From the NCBI RefSeq assembly GCF_000730385.1, contig NZ_CP008849.1, positions 3,038,001 through 3,102,000 of the forward strand: a stretch of DNA of 64,000 nt. Direction: 5' to 3'. The position numbers and the translations under genes were made by a program. The notes under the pieces are model-generated. The model made no database searches. It was not told where the DNA came from and worked only from the letters and a program-made list of their open reading frames with translations. The stretch comes from Alteromonas australica (GTDB lineage Bacteria > Pseudomonadota > Gammaproteobacteria > Enterobacterales > Alteromonadaceae). Positions 1 to 7,630 of this stretch are shown one piece after another (within the stretch, counting starts at the first letter, position 1; each line of letters opens with the position of its first letter).

Positions 1-1
1 A

Positions 2-358
2 TTGGCCAACATGCCATCACAACCGGTAGAGTCAAACAAAGCGCAAATAAATAGTGCTGCTCCTATCAAACGTGTAGAACCTATTTACCCTAAAAAAGCC
101 ATTAAGGAGAACCTAGAAGGGTTTGTCGTGTTCAAATTCGACATTTCAGAGAAAGGAGCGGCCGACAAAATCGTGGTGGTAAAGTCCTCACCTAAAGGCG
201 TGTTCGATAAAAATGCGTTAAAAGCGTTTAAGCAGTGGGAGTTCAAACCAGCCACAAAAGGGGGTAAGCCAATAAGACAAAAAGGGTTACTCGTTCAGCT
301 TGATTTTAAGCTAGCCCCTGAGCCTATTACTACAAAAAACACCCTGCCTCCCATGTAG
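2..358 (+). CDS. TonB C-terminal domain protein (5' end cut by window)
   Basis: The last 118 residues or so of a protein ending in a TonB C-terminal domain, the periplasmic part that contacts the TonB box of outer-membrane receptors and passes on energy from ExbB-ExbD. The domain is recognisable by the motif VEPIYPKKA (about residues 25-33), the central stretch EGFVVFKFDIS and the late WEFKPA. No ATG with a ribosome binding site is evident inside the window and the frame is open to base 2, so the true start and any membrane anchor lie upstream. It could be a stand-alone TonB paralogue or the tail of a larger regulator carrying this domain. A strong terminator follows. Confidence 0.75.
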   Translation: MANMPSQPVESNKAQINSAAPIKRVEPIYPKKAIKENLEGFVVFKFDISEKGAADKIVVVKSSPKGVFDKNALKAFKQWEFKPATKGGKPIRQKGLLVQLDFKLAPEPITTKNTLPPM

Positions 359-385
359 CGTCGAATACATCACAGGCATCAGAAT

Positions 386-420
386 ACTAAAAGGAGCTTA
401 CGCTCCTTTTAGTGTTTTGT
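386..420 (+). terminator. Rho-independent terminator after the TonB-like gene
   Basis: A perfect 12-bp stem (ACTAAAAGGAGC at 386-397 pairing with 402-413) with a 4-base loop, followed by GTTTTGT. The A run on the left arm would also serve the convergent gene on the minus strand (450-1091), so it may work in both directions. Confidence 0.85.
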
Positions 421-449
421 GATTGAGAGGCAGCACACCACTGTAACTG

Positions 450-1091
450 CTACATTTCCGCTTTTAGCACCTTCGCGACAGATAGCACTAATTCAGCAGA
501 AGGGCGTACCTTGTAATCTGGATTAACATAGCTAAACAGCACTTGCCCTTTTGTATTGAGCATAAAAATAGCTGGGGCAGGCAAAACTTCACGGCCTGCT
601 TCATCTTTTGCTAGTTTAATGCCGTAGGTTTGATATTTTTCAGACGTTGATTCATCCACATAAAACCCCACACCGAATTCACGAATGGTGGCTAGCTTTT
701 CATCGGAAAGAAGCGTAACCAAAAACTCAGTTTCAAGCTTTTGTTCTTGAAGCCGTTCTGGTGTTTCGGGCGAAATAGCGAGAATTTGAAAGCCCAGGTT
801 AACGAGTTCTTTTTCAATATCTTTTAACTGCGCCAGTTGGCGGCTGCAATAGGGACACCATCCCCCGCGATAAAAAAGCACAATAGTCGGCTTTTGTAAG
901 GTTAAGGCTTGTAAGCTAACCGGCGTACCATCGGCCATTTTTAACGTCGTTTTAGGCGCAAACTGACCGTTCAGCAATGGAGTCACTGCGTTCGCAGATT
1001 CTGCAATCCCACCTCTTTCAAAAGCTAACGCCTGATTTGCACCCAATATAGCGCTAAGCACCACCACAGCTATAACAATAAAATTTCTCAC
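450..1091 (-). CDS. Exported peroxiredoxin-like (AhpC/TSA, thioredoxin-fold) protein
   Basis: 213 residues beginning with a clear signal peptide (hydrophobic core to about residue 22, ALA cleavage), so it acts in the periplasm. The thioredoxin fold carries RGGWCPYC with cysteines 79 and 82, and cis-Pro-type APAIFML near residue 172, the pattern of the AhpC/TSA-like redoxin family, which reduces peroxides or exchanges disulfides. The CxxC pair resembles a thiol-disulfide reductase more than a one-Cys peroxiredoxin, so the substrate is open. The start is a GTG with GGGAGA about 7 bases upstream. It is convergent with the TonB-like gene and appears monocistronic. Confidence 0.8.
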   Translation of the reverse strand: MRNFIVIAVVVLSAILGANQALAFERGGIAESANAVTPLLNGQFAPKTTLKMADGTPVSLQALTLQKPTIVLFYRGGWCPYCSRQLAQLKDIEKELVNLGFQILAISPETPERLQEQKLETEFLVTLLSDEKLATIREFGVGFYVDESTSEKYQTYGIKLAKDEAGREVLPAPAIFMLNTKGQVLFSYVNPDYKVRPSAELVLSVAKVLKAEM

Positions 1092-1301
1092 ATATGTCTC
1101 CCTATTTATTTTTTCGCGCGTATTGCGCTACCTACTACTAGACCGACAGGTAAAAAGAAAACTTTCAAGTCGCCAAGCTATGCTCGATAGAGCTAAAACT
1201 AAAGTTCATTGGTGAAAATACGCTAACGCACCTACGCTATAAAGAAGTGCTAAAGCAGACATGCTTTAGGTTGTCACCGTTTCTATGTAAGTGAGCTTCA
1301 C

Positions 1302-1772
1302 ATGCGAATAAAATCAATCATGGTTTTTATGCTAGCAGTGACGTTTGCCCACCACGATGCTGCAAAAGGAAATGCTCACCACCACTGGCAAACCTCACCA
1401 CACCATCTATCAGCTTTAATTGGCACCACCTATACAAAAGAGTGCGGCAACGCCTTCACCCTTGGCCTTGATTACGAATACCGTTTAAACAACTTTTTAG
1501 GCGTAGGCGTAGTGGCCGAATATGCAGCTGATGACCTCGACGCCTACACCTATTTGCTCGTTGCAGACCTTCACGTAACCCACAACTTTATCATTCAAGT
1601 AGGCCCCGGCGTAGAATTTCACGGCAGCCACAAAATGGAAGTAGGAAGGCTAGGTATGCTGTATGAATTCGAGTGGGCTGGCTTTACGGTATCACCCCAA
1701 CTGCATTACGATTACCACAGAAATCACAAAAGTGCAGTGGTGGCGGGCTTGGCGATAGGTATTTCATTTTAA
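1302..1772 (+). CDS. Small outer-membrane beta-barrel-like protein, unknown role
   Basis: 156 residues: an N-terminal signal-like hydrophobic segment (about 1-23), a His-rich stretch (HHHW, SPHH), then alternating amphipathic strands such as TLGLDYEYRL, FLGVGVVAEY and FTVSPQLHYDY, ending in GLAIGISF. The C-terminal phenylalanine and strand pattern are those of proteins inserted by the BAM machinery. The size would fit an eight-stranded barrel. No catalytic motif is visible and I do not recognise a named family. The His clusters might bind metal, which is speculation. No co-directional neighbour is close enough to form an operon. Confidence 0.6.
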   Translation: MRIKSIMVFMLAVTFAHHDAAKGNAHHHWQTSPHHLSALIGTTYTKECGNAFTLGLDYEYRLNNFLGVGVVAEYAADDLDAYTYLLVADLHVTHNFIIQVGPGVEFHGSHKMEVGRLGMLYEFEWAGFTVSPQLHYDYHRNHKSAVVAGLAIGISF

Positions 1773-1848
1773 CGCCAAAGAGAAGAAATCAGAGGTAAAT
1801 ACCCTAAACCAAAAAAAATATTGGCGGAAAGCATCAGCCGAATGCCGC

Positions 1849-2295
1849 TTACCTGTTGTCTAAATTTTCTTTAAAGGTAAGCACCAATGTTTTGAATATT
1901 TCTTGATCCTCTACACTTACATTTTTTAGCATATCGGAAAACACGCGCTCTTCTATTTGAATAAACACGGCAAGGGCGCGCTCGCCACTTGTGGTAAGCG
2001 AAATAATTTGACTACGCTTATCGGTGTCACATTGCACTTTTCGTACTAAGTCGTTTTCCGACAACTCTTTGATTAAGCGATTTATTTGAGCTTTGTCTCT
2101 GCCTAAATATGCCGCCAATTTTTGCCCTGTACACCCTTCTAATTGATCAATAATTTTCAGCGTTTTGAGCTGCATAGGCGGCAACATTAACGATGTATTT
2201 TTGATTTCTAATAAAATCGCATTGCGTATTGTGTTAAGCAGGTTAAATAAGGCGTCGTTAAATTTCATTGGGGAAACCGTGGCATTAGTTGACAT
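1849..2295 (-). CDS. MarR-family transcriptional regulator
   Basis: 148 residues with a winged helix-turn-helix. After an N-terminal dimerisation helix, the stretch LPPMQLKTLKIIDQLEG leads to the HTH GQKLAAYLGRDKAQINRLIKEL (about residues 78-99) and the wing with DTDKRSQIISLT, whose D-x-R-x3-ISLT pattern is the MarR hallmark. These proteins usually repress a nearby gene and release DNA on binding a small phenolic or oxidant. The ATG at 2295 is preferred over a longer TTG start because AAGGGG lies about 6 bases upstream. The divergent DUF1194 gene or MarR itself would be the natural targets; no operator was identified. Confidence 0.8.
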   Translation of the reverse strand: MSTNATVSPMKFNDALFNLLNTIRNAILLEIKNTSLMLPPMQLKTLKIIDQLEGCTGQKLAAYLGRDKAQINRLIKELSENDLVRKVQCDTDKRSQIISLTTSGERALAVFIQIEERVFSDMLKNVSVEDQEIFKTLVLTFKENLDNR

Positions 2296-2599
2296 TGTCA
2301 ACCCCTTTTCGCTTTTTTAATAGATGACGTGCGATACCGCTTTTCATAAACGCCAGATTTAGCGTTCGTTAATGGCGATTTCACACTTTATTTAGCCCCG
2401 AACTGTCCCAGGATACAATTCCATTTACGAACGTAAAAATATCGTAAAGCGCTGATAAATTTGTAGATTTACCAACCGAATTGTGCGCATTATATACACC
2501 GTGCTTTTTGATATATAAATACTCTACTGATTGTGCACGCCGGTGAACTGACTCGTTCACGTTAAAATTGTCCTTACAATAACTAAATGGAATTAGTTT

Positions 2600-3382
2600 A
2601 TGAAAGCATTTAAATCTTGTTTAACTACTTGCCTCGTTTTTTTCTTTTTATCCCCTGTTTGTCGCGCTGACCTCATCGATTCTAAACTTGCCCTCGTCAT
2701 TGATGTGTCAGCCAGTGTTAGTGATAGCGATTACCAATTTCAAATACAGGCTTTTGAAACCGCATTTAATCACCCCACAGTTTTAGCGAATATTGATGCC
2801 TTAAATGAAGGTATTTTGGTAGAGGTATTCTTTTTTTCATCAAGTGCGGTTAGCGCGGATATCGATATGCTTTTAACCTCTGCCGCAGATGCCGCCGTAT
2901 TTAGTACAATGATAGGCGCGTTAACTCGCCCCTTCAGCGAAGGCACCTCTCCAGCTGATGGCATGATCTTGGCCAGTGATTGGTTGCTGGACAGTACCGT
3001 TTGGGAAAGCCCAAGTTTGTTGGCACTGGTAGTAGGCGATGGCTATGGGTCGTACCATAATGACGGTGCCGCACGTGATGCCGCTCAGGCGAACGGCGTC
3101 ACCATTAATGGGCTGGCAGTGGATGACCCAGGGTACTTCATTGATGCTTGCTTACCCGGCGGCTACTATTTTGAAAATATTATTACTGCGGATGGCCAAT
3201 GCTATCAAGCAAACAGCTACGCCGATTTTGAACAAGCCTTAACCCTTGCACTCATTGATGCCACAGAAACGCCCCGTTTAGTTGCGGCGCCACGCCCACT
3301 CGCGATTTTCGCATTTTCCTTTTTACTTTTCACATGCATACGCTCAGTCTTGTTTCGCTGCTTATCAGTAAAATACGCTTAG
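2600..3382 (+). CDS. DUF1194 (VWA-like) exported protein with PEP-CTERM-like tail
   Basis: 260 residues with an N-terminal signal peptide (to about residue 23). The body begins ALVIDVSASVSDSDY, a MIDAS-type DxSxS metal site as in von Willebrand A domains, and contains GTSPADGM and GVTINGLAV, matching the DUF1194 family. The C terminus (about 227-260) reads as a sorting tail: a V-A-A-P-R-P motif, a hydrophobic helix and basic residues, close to PEP-CTERM signals processed by exosortase in surface-polysaccharide-producing bacteria. No exosortase gene lies in the window. Role unknown; adhesion or matrix function is a guess. The start at 2600 has TGGAAT upstream. Confidence 0.7.
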   Translation: MKAFKSCLTTCLVFFFLSPVCRADLIDSKLALVIDVSASVSDSDYQFQIQAFETAFNHPTVLANIDALNEGILVEVFFFSSSAVSADIDMLLTSAADAAVFSTMIGALTRPFSEGTSPADGMILASDWLLDSTVWESPSLLALVVGDGYGSYHNDGAARDAAQANGVTINGLAVDDPGYFIDACLPGGYYFENIITADGQCYQANSYADFEQALTLALIDATETPRLVAAPRPLAIFAFSFLLFTCIRSVLFRCLSVKYA

Positions 3383-3622
3383 CGATGGGTAAAACGAAAA
3401 CGTGGCGGCGCCATGCATTATTTCCTTTTCATTTTAAAATGATTAATAGCACATGGACGCCAATACATACTGGCGAGACAATAAATGTTTTTTTCGTTCA
3501 CGTAGACCTAACGAATCCCCTGCTTTAAAAATAGCCATAAGCGCTTATTTGCGTGGGAATTTTGAGGGCGAAAGGCTGTATTAGCTGCTAAAATAGCCCG
3601 CAAAAAAGCAACCGAGAAGACC

Positions 3623-4171
3623 ATGGCGCTTAAAGCAACTATTTTCAAAGCAGACATATCGATAACCGATATGGACCGCAATTACTATAACGATCATAAC
3701 CTGACTATTGCTCGCCACCCGTCTGAAAACGATGAACGCATGATGCTGCGCATCATTGCCTTTATTGTTAACGCCCACGAGCACCTTCAGTTTACCAAAG
3801 GTTTGTCTGATGACGATGTACCAGATCTCTGGCAAAAAAACTTTAGTGACGAAATAGAGTTATGGATAGAATTAGGGCAACCTTCAGAGCAACGTATTAA
3901 AAAGGGCTGTAATCAAAGCCAGCATATGATGATTTATGCTTATGCCGACAACAGTTTTGAGGCATGGTGGAAAAAAGAGCAAAACAAATTGCACACAAGA
4001 AAAAACTTATCGGTATTCACCTTGCCTGAATCATTAGCCGGTACGCTCGCTAATGCGGTTCAGCGTTCTATGCAAATTCAGGTAACTATTCAAGATGGGC
4101 AAATGTGGTTGACTATTGAGGGTACTGAAGTGACTGAAAGCGTTGAAATCGCCATACAGAAGCACATGTAA
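3623..4171 (+). CDS. yaeQ: YaeQ family protein
   Basis: 182 residues spanning the whole YaeQ family, which has a fold related to restriction endonucleases (PD-(D/E)xK-like) but no proven biochemical activity. Typical features are the start MALKATIFKADISITDMDR, the conserved ARHPSENDERMMLRI (about residues 30-44), DDDVPDLW, and EIELWIELGQPSEQRIKKG. The ATG at 3623 has GAGAAG 6 bases upstream. The stop codon overlaps the start of the next gene by one base (TAATG), so the two are translationally coupled. Confidence 0.9.
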   Translation: MALKATIFKADISITDMDRNYYNDHNLTIARHPSENDERMMLRIIAFIVNAHEHLQFTKGLSDDDVPDLWQKNFSDEIELWIELGQPSEQRIKKGCNQSQHMMIYAYADNSFEAWWKKEQNKLHTRKNLSVFTLPESLAGTLANAVQRSMQIQVTIQDGQMWLTIEGTEVTESVEIAIQKHM

Positions 4172-4479
4172 TGAAAAAGCTTTCTGCGGTTCAACGTAAA
4201 CAACAAACCCTGATATTTGACATTGCCAATAGGTTAGAAGAGCAAGCCCGAGAAGAGATTCCAGGTATAGTTCAATGTTGGTTCGACGTACAATATCACC
4301 AGTTTCCAGGTTCGTTGCTGTTGCGTTTTCAGTTCGACAGTGAAGATGCCATGCGTTCAGCAGAGCCTGAATTGAAAGTGTGGCAAAAACGCCTGAGTGC
4401 AGCGCTGCTTAAAAAAGGCGTAGTGCTAAAAGACATGCGCAGACACTTAGTGTTTACTACTGAAGGGCCAGAGGGATAA
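4171..4479 (+). CDS. Small conserved protein coupled to yaeQ, unknown function
   Basis: 102 residues, soluble, without signal peptide or membrane segment. It is rich in charged residues with a long N-terminal helix (QRKQQTLIFDIANRLEEQAREEIPG) followed by alternating strand-like stretches (IVQCWFDVQYHQFPGSLLLRFQFD) and another helix rich in lysine. I do not recognise the family. The start overlaps the last base of yaeQ (TAATG), which indicates coupled translation and perhaps a shared process. In E. coli yaeQ is followed by the ribosome-rescue gene arfB, but this protein lacks the GGQ motif and is not ArfB. Confidence 0.65.
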   Translation: MKKLSAVQRKQQTLIFDIANRLEEQAREEIPGIVQCWFDVQYHQFPGSLLLRFQFDSEDAMRSAEPELKVWQKRLSAALLKKGVVLKDMRRHLVFTTEGPEG

Positions 4480-4597
4480 CCCCAATCGCCCTTTATTCAG
4501 AATAACACAAGTGCTGTTCTACTAGCCTTGCTTGTTAAGCATTACAACACTTGCGGTTGGTTGTGCCGCTAACACTGCAGAAGGGAGGGCGCGACAA

Positions 4598-5587
4598 GTG
4601 CAAAAAGACATCGTAAATTGGGGAATTATTTCAACTGCTCGCATAGCAAATACCTTTGCACAGGACGTAAGGCATTGCACTAATTCCAAGTTATACGCGG
4701 TAGCATCTAGAAATATTAAAGATGCTAAACATTTTGCCCACAACCACCAAATACCCCATGCGTATGGGAGTTATACGTCGATGCTAGAAGATCCCAACAT
4801 TGACGCTGTCTACATTGCCACTCCCCATACCCTTCATTGCGAAAATGCAATACAAGCAATGGAGGCCGGCAAACATGTTTTATGTGAAAAACCTGCCACC
4901 ACATCATTGCCTTTATTAGAGCACATGATTGCCGAAGCTCGCACTCAAGATCGCTTCTTTATGGAAGCCATGTGGACCTATTTTTTACCTGCCATTCTAA
5001 AATCTAAAGCATGGGTAGAATCGGGGGAAATTGGTGAACTATTGCATATAAAAGCCAGCTTTGGCTTCCCTGTTCACTATGAGCCAAAATCTAGGGAGTA
5101 TGCAAAAGAGCTTGGGGGTGGATGCCTTTTAGACATGGGTATATACCCTATCGCCCTAGATGCGCTTTTCAATATTAGCGAGCCAACAACGGAGTTCGTT
5201 AGTCATCATTTAGCCCCCAATGGGGTGGAAGACGATGTAACTTGGATTTACCAACGGGGACAGGTTACATCAACGCTTCATACCAGTTTTAGAAGCCGGC
5301 TTAATAATGATGCCTGGCTCATTGGTAGTAAAGGCACCATTAGAATTCCTGATTTTTGGAGTGCAAAAGAATGCTTTCTTTACGACGGGAATTCGCTTGT
5401 TGAACACTTTGCTGACGCCCGTGAGGGTAGCGGCTTTGAATTTGAAATAAGTCACGCGAGTGACAAAATTCTTAAAGGTGAAAAAGAGTCTTCTATTGTA
5501 AGCCACATGATTTCGCGCCAACTCATAAAAAGGCTAAGTGATATTAGATTAAATATAGAAGCTAATAAAAGACAAACGAAAAATTAA
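4598..5587 (+). CDS. Gfo/Idh/MocA-family NAD(P)-dependent oxidoreductase
   Basis: About 330 residues from the GTG at 4598. The N-terminal Rossmann domain opens with VNWGIISTARIA (a variant of the GxGxxA nucleotide motif), contains DPNIDAVYIATPH and the family signature GKHVLCEKPA with the catalytic lysine, followed by a C-terminal alpha/beta substrate domain (EAMWTYFLPA, GGGCLLDMGIYPI). Such enzymes oxidise or reduce sugars, inositols or dihydrodiols; dimeric dihydrodiol/xylose dehydrogenases are the nearest look-alikes. The GTG is chosen because AGGGAGGG sits 9 bases upstream and the Rossmann strand begins right after it. An in-frame upstream ATG (4532) would add 22 residues with no family counterpart. 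Confidence 0.85.
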   Translation: MQKDIVNWGIISTARIANTFAQDVRHCTNSKLYAVASRNIKDAKHFAHNHQIPHAYGSYTSMLEDPNIDAVYIATPHTLHCENAIQAMEAGKHVLCEKPATTSLPLLEHMIAEARTQDRFFMEAMWTYFLPAILKSKAWVESGEIGELLHIKASFGFPVHYEPKSREYAKELGGGCLLDMGIYPIALDALFNISEPTTEFVSHHLAPNGVEDDVTWIYQRGQVTSTLHTSFRSRLNNDAWLIGSKGTIRIPDFWSAKECFLYDGNSLVEHFADAREGSGFEFEISHASDKILKGEKESSIVSHMISRQLIKRLSDIRLNIEANKRQTKN

Positions 5588-5688
5588 GCGACGCTCCCTT
5601 GAAGCGTTAGTGGAAAACCTTCGAGCTTCCTCTAAGTAAGCGTGGGAATATCGGCAAAGTGACTAGTCTAATTTGGACTGCAAATAGA

Positions 5689-6135
5689 TTACTCACAGCC
5701 TGCCAATATCACCGAATTTGCTGTTATTGTAAGCGGCGCTACACGCAGCAACGTGTTGATCCCCAAAATATTACTTCCCTTGGGGATCACCGCTACCTCC
5801 ACAGGCCCTACCTCGCAATGATCACCAATGCGAATTGAACTGAGTTGGTACTGAGCCACCTTTAGTATTTTACCATTCGCCAGTCTGGCTGCAGAGGTTC
5901 TAATGGCAATACGTTTTTTTCTGTGGGTAAGCGCATCAAAGGTTTCTTGATTTAGGGTGAGCAAGCTTGACCCCGTATCGAGTAAGAATTTTGCTTTTAC
6001 TCTCGATTCGAGGGTTGCCTCCAGATACAAGGTTCCCCCACCACTTTGCGCGAGGGGGATCTGTTGTTCAATGGCAAATGCGGCGTTAATGAAAACTAGC
6101 ATCATGCTGATTAAGCTAAACCGAAGAATCTTCAC
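5689..6135 (-). CDS. Exported retropepsin-like aspartic protease (clan AA)
   Basis: 148 residues with a signal peptide (cleavage near residue 22, AFA). The core AKFLLDTGSSLLTL (about residues 49-62) holds the catalytic Asp-Thr-Gly triplet of clan AA, and the later GSNILGINTL matches the conserved flap-following strand, so this is a single-domain protease of the retropepsin-like type that must dimerise to be active. Bacterial members act in the periplasm on unknown proteins. The apparent start is a GTG with a weak ribosome binding site. A cysteine near the C terminus (AGCE) could pair with the one in GDHCEVG. Confidence 0.75.
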   Translation of the reverse strand: MKILRFSLISMMLVFINAAFAIEQQIPLAQSGGGTLYLEATLESRVKAKFLLDTGSSLLTLNQETFDALTHRKKRIAIRTSAARLANGKILKVAQYQLSSIRIGDHCEVGPVEVAVIPKGSNILGINTLLRVAPLTITANSVILAGCE

Positions 6136-6448
6136 TGCAGAGGCACCAAGCTATTAGAGTCTAAAAACACAGCAAATTGGACACCAAGGCGTTAATCCCT
6201 TGATTTCAATAGCGTCCCCACCTTTCCTCACTACGCAAAAGCACCAATAATGCGCAACAAAAATCAAAACGCACCAAATTCAGGCAAAAAAATAGAATCA
6301 CCCCCTCTTTTTATCATCATTTGATAAGATAAAACCGAACATCCCAAAAAACTGATAGCTTATGACTATCATGAATCATCATTGTTTTAAAAATTATCAT
6401 TAATACAATATGAAAAGGTACTAATTTGGTGCAAAAAGAGGATTCAGC
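6136..6448. other. AT-rich intergenic region with short inverted repeats
   Basis: 312 bases between divergent genes. It holds several short palindromes (TTATCA-N5-TGATAA near 6311-6327; GATAG-N7-CTATC near 6354-6370) and a perfect 10-bp inverted repeat, GCACCAAATT at 6271-6280 and its complement at 6423-6432, spanning 160 bases up to the ribosome binding site of the gene at 6449. It probably contains the promoter of that gene; no sigma-70 boxes could be assigned with confidence. Confidence 0.4.
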
Positions 6449-6808
6449 ATGAAATTACGCTATATTTTGGGCACACTACTGATAACTGCCACCCTGCCTC
6501 TAGCAGCGCAGGCTGAACAAGTTTCTCATCGAGAGATGGTTGATGTTCAACTGGTCGATTTTTCTGGTAAGCCACCTTTTAAACGTAGAACGGTAAGTGT
6601 TCCCGTGAGTGATGTTGCTCAACTGGAAACACTAGGCCAAGAAGCCATTGAATACGTTGAAGTTAAAGAAGTCGTGATGCGTGGCAAACCGCCGTACCGC
6701 AGAAAAGTCACTATGATGCCGGTATATGACGTCGCCCAGTTTGAAGTATTGGAAGCGCAAAATACTTCGCAAAAACGGGGGACGCGCCCTCCTTTCAAAC
6801 GTTTTTAA
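6449..6808 (+). CDS. Small exported protein with repeated PPFKR motifs
   Basis: 119 residues with a signal peptide (AQA cleavage near residue 22). The mature part contains two copies of a roughly 37-residue unit: VDVQLVDFSGKPPFKRRTVSVPVSDVAQLE and VEVKEVVMRGKPPYRRK...MPVYDVAQFE, then a third short motif GTRPPFKRF at the very C terminus. The repeats alternate acidic/hydrophobic strands with a very basic G-K-P-P-(F/Y)-(K/R)-R core. I do not recognise the family; the basic motif suggests binding to nucleic acid, LPS or another anionic polymer, which is a guess. A good ribosome binding site (AGAGGA) precedes the ATG. Confidence 0.6.
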   Translation: MKLRYILGTLLITATLPLAAQAEQVSHREMVDVQLVDFSGKPPFKRRTVSVPVSDVAQLETLGQEAIEYVEVKEVVMRGKPPYRRKVTMMPVYDVAQFEVLEAQNTSQKRGTRPPFKRF

Positions 6809-6830
6809 GCCATCATTTATTACCAACATT

Positions 6831-6860
6831 GGCTGTTCACTATTGCATGAGTGAACGGCC
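6831..6860 (+). terminator. Possible terminator hairpin
   Basis: GTTCACT at 6835-6841 pairs perfectly with AGTGAAC at 6850-6856 just after the PPFKR-repeat gene. No clear T run follows, so termination is uncertain. Confidence 0.35.
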
Positions 6861-7055
6861 TCTTAGTAAAAAAACGACCTCTTCCCCACCGCCTTAACTT
6901 CTGTTTACACTTTAACCAACATTTAAGCTAGACTGGAAACGTCGAATGTTGGCAATCCGGCCTTGGTAACTTGAATGAGCAGATTGCGAATAATTGAAAA
7001 CCACACTTTTACTGGCTTATACACTTGCCCCTAATTAGGCAAAAGGAGTTTCACA

Positions 7056-7466
7056 ATGAAAACTAAAGCAATGGCGTTAGCCCTATTATTATCTGTAGTG
7101 GGTTGTTCTGAGAGTAACGAAGACGCAAAAACAGACATGAAAAAAGAAATGGAAAAGGCTGGTGAAGCAACCGCTGAAACCTATGAAGGCGCAAAAGAAA
7201 AAACGGCAGACGCATGGGATGATACTAAAAATGCCACATCAGATGCTTATGAAGATGGTAAAGAAATGACCTCTGATGCCTATGAAGATGGCAAAGATAT
7301 GGCCTCTGATGCCTATGAAGATGGCAAAGATATGGCCTCTGATGCCTATGACAAAACCGCGGAAAAAACCGGTGAATGGAAAGACGCAGCAGCCCAAAAA
7401 GCCCACGAAGCCTGTGTGGCAATGAAAGAAAAGATGGGCGGCGACGTCAGTGAGTGTGACGATTAA
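7056..7466 (+). CDS. Repeat-bearing lipoprotein (LEA/apolipoprotein-like helices)
   Basis: 136 residues with a lipoprotein signal ending SVVGC (Cys at about residue 17). The mature part is extremely acidic/lysine-rich and built from 11-residue helical units, the clearest being SDAYEDGKDMA repeated three times with variants before and after (EGAKEKTADAWDDTK, SDAYDKTAEKTGEWKD). This periodicity resembles amphipathic LEA-type or stress-protective helices. Two cysteines (C126 and C134, in EACVAM and VSECDD) lie near the C terminus. It is likely anchored to the outer membrane facing the periplasm; function unknown. Ribosome binding site AAAGGAG is strong. Confidence 0.65.
   Translation: MKTKAMALALLLSVVGCSESNEDAKTDMKKEMEKAGEATAETYEGAKEKTADAWDDTKNATSDAYEDGKEMTSDAYEDGKDMASDAYEDGKDMASDAYDKTAEKTGEWKDAAAQKAHEACVAMKEKMGGDVSECDD
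7242..7340 (+). repeat. Three tandem 33-bp coding repeats
   Basis: Units at 7242-7274, 7275-7307 and 7308-7340. Units 2 and 3 are identical and unit 1 differs by a few bases; a partial fourth follows. The unit length of 33 keeps the reading frame and encodes 11 residues, so copy number can change without breaking the protein. Confidence 0.85.
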
Positions 7467-7519
7467 GCGTTGCGTGGTAGCGGCTGGTTAAGTCCCTGCA
7501 AAACTGCACAGTAAGCCCA

Positions 7520-7559
7520 AATGGGGTCAGAGTACTTTTTAATTTACTCTGACCCCATT
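7520..7559. repeat. REP-like palindrome 1 (GGGGTCAGAGTAC family)
   Basis: A 15-bp perfect stem: 7520-7534 pairs with 7545-7559 across a 10-base loop, flanked by T-rich sequence. It lies between the lipoprotein gene and the nitroreductase gene and could end transcription of the former. Confidence 0.9.
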
Positions 7560-7630
7560 ATTTGTTTTGAAAATCTGTGATTTCTCCCTTACGCTATTCT
7601 GCAATTACGTGACGTAAAACGAGACTAAAA

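Noticed and set aside
3334-3528. 64-codon frame after the DUF1194 gene
   Set aside because: It overlaps the preceding gene in another frame, has no ribosome binding site and no recognisable family.
4532-4597. Possible lipoprotein-like N terminus of the oxidoreductase (LAVGCA)
   Set aside because: No basic n-region, no good ribosome binding site; the GTG at 4598 with AGGGAGGG fits the family start.
7242-7340. The 33-bp direct repeats as a CRISPR-like array
   Set aside because: The units abut without spacers and encode part of a lipoprotein in frame.
7225-7422. Repetitive frame on the minus strand opposite the repeat lipoprotein
   Set aside because: It is the shadow of the 33-bp coding repeats; the composition (His/Arg-rich) is an artefact of the opposite strand.
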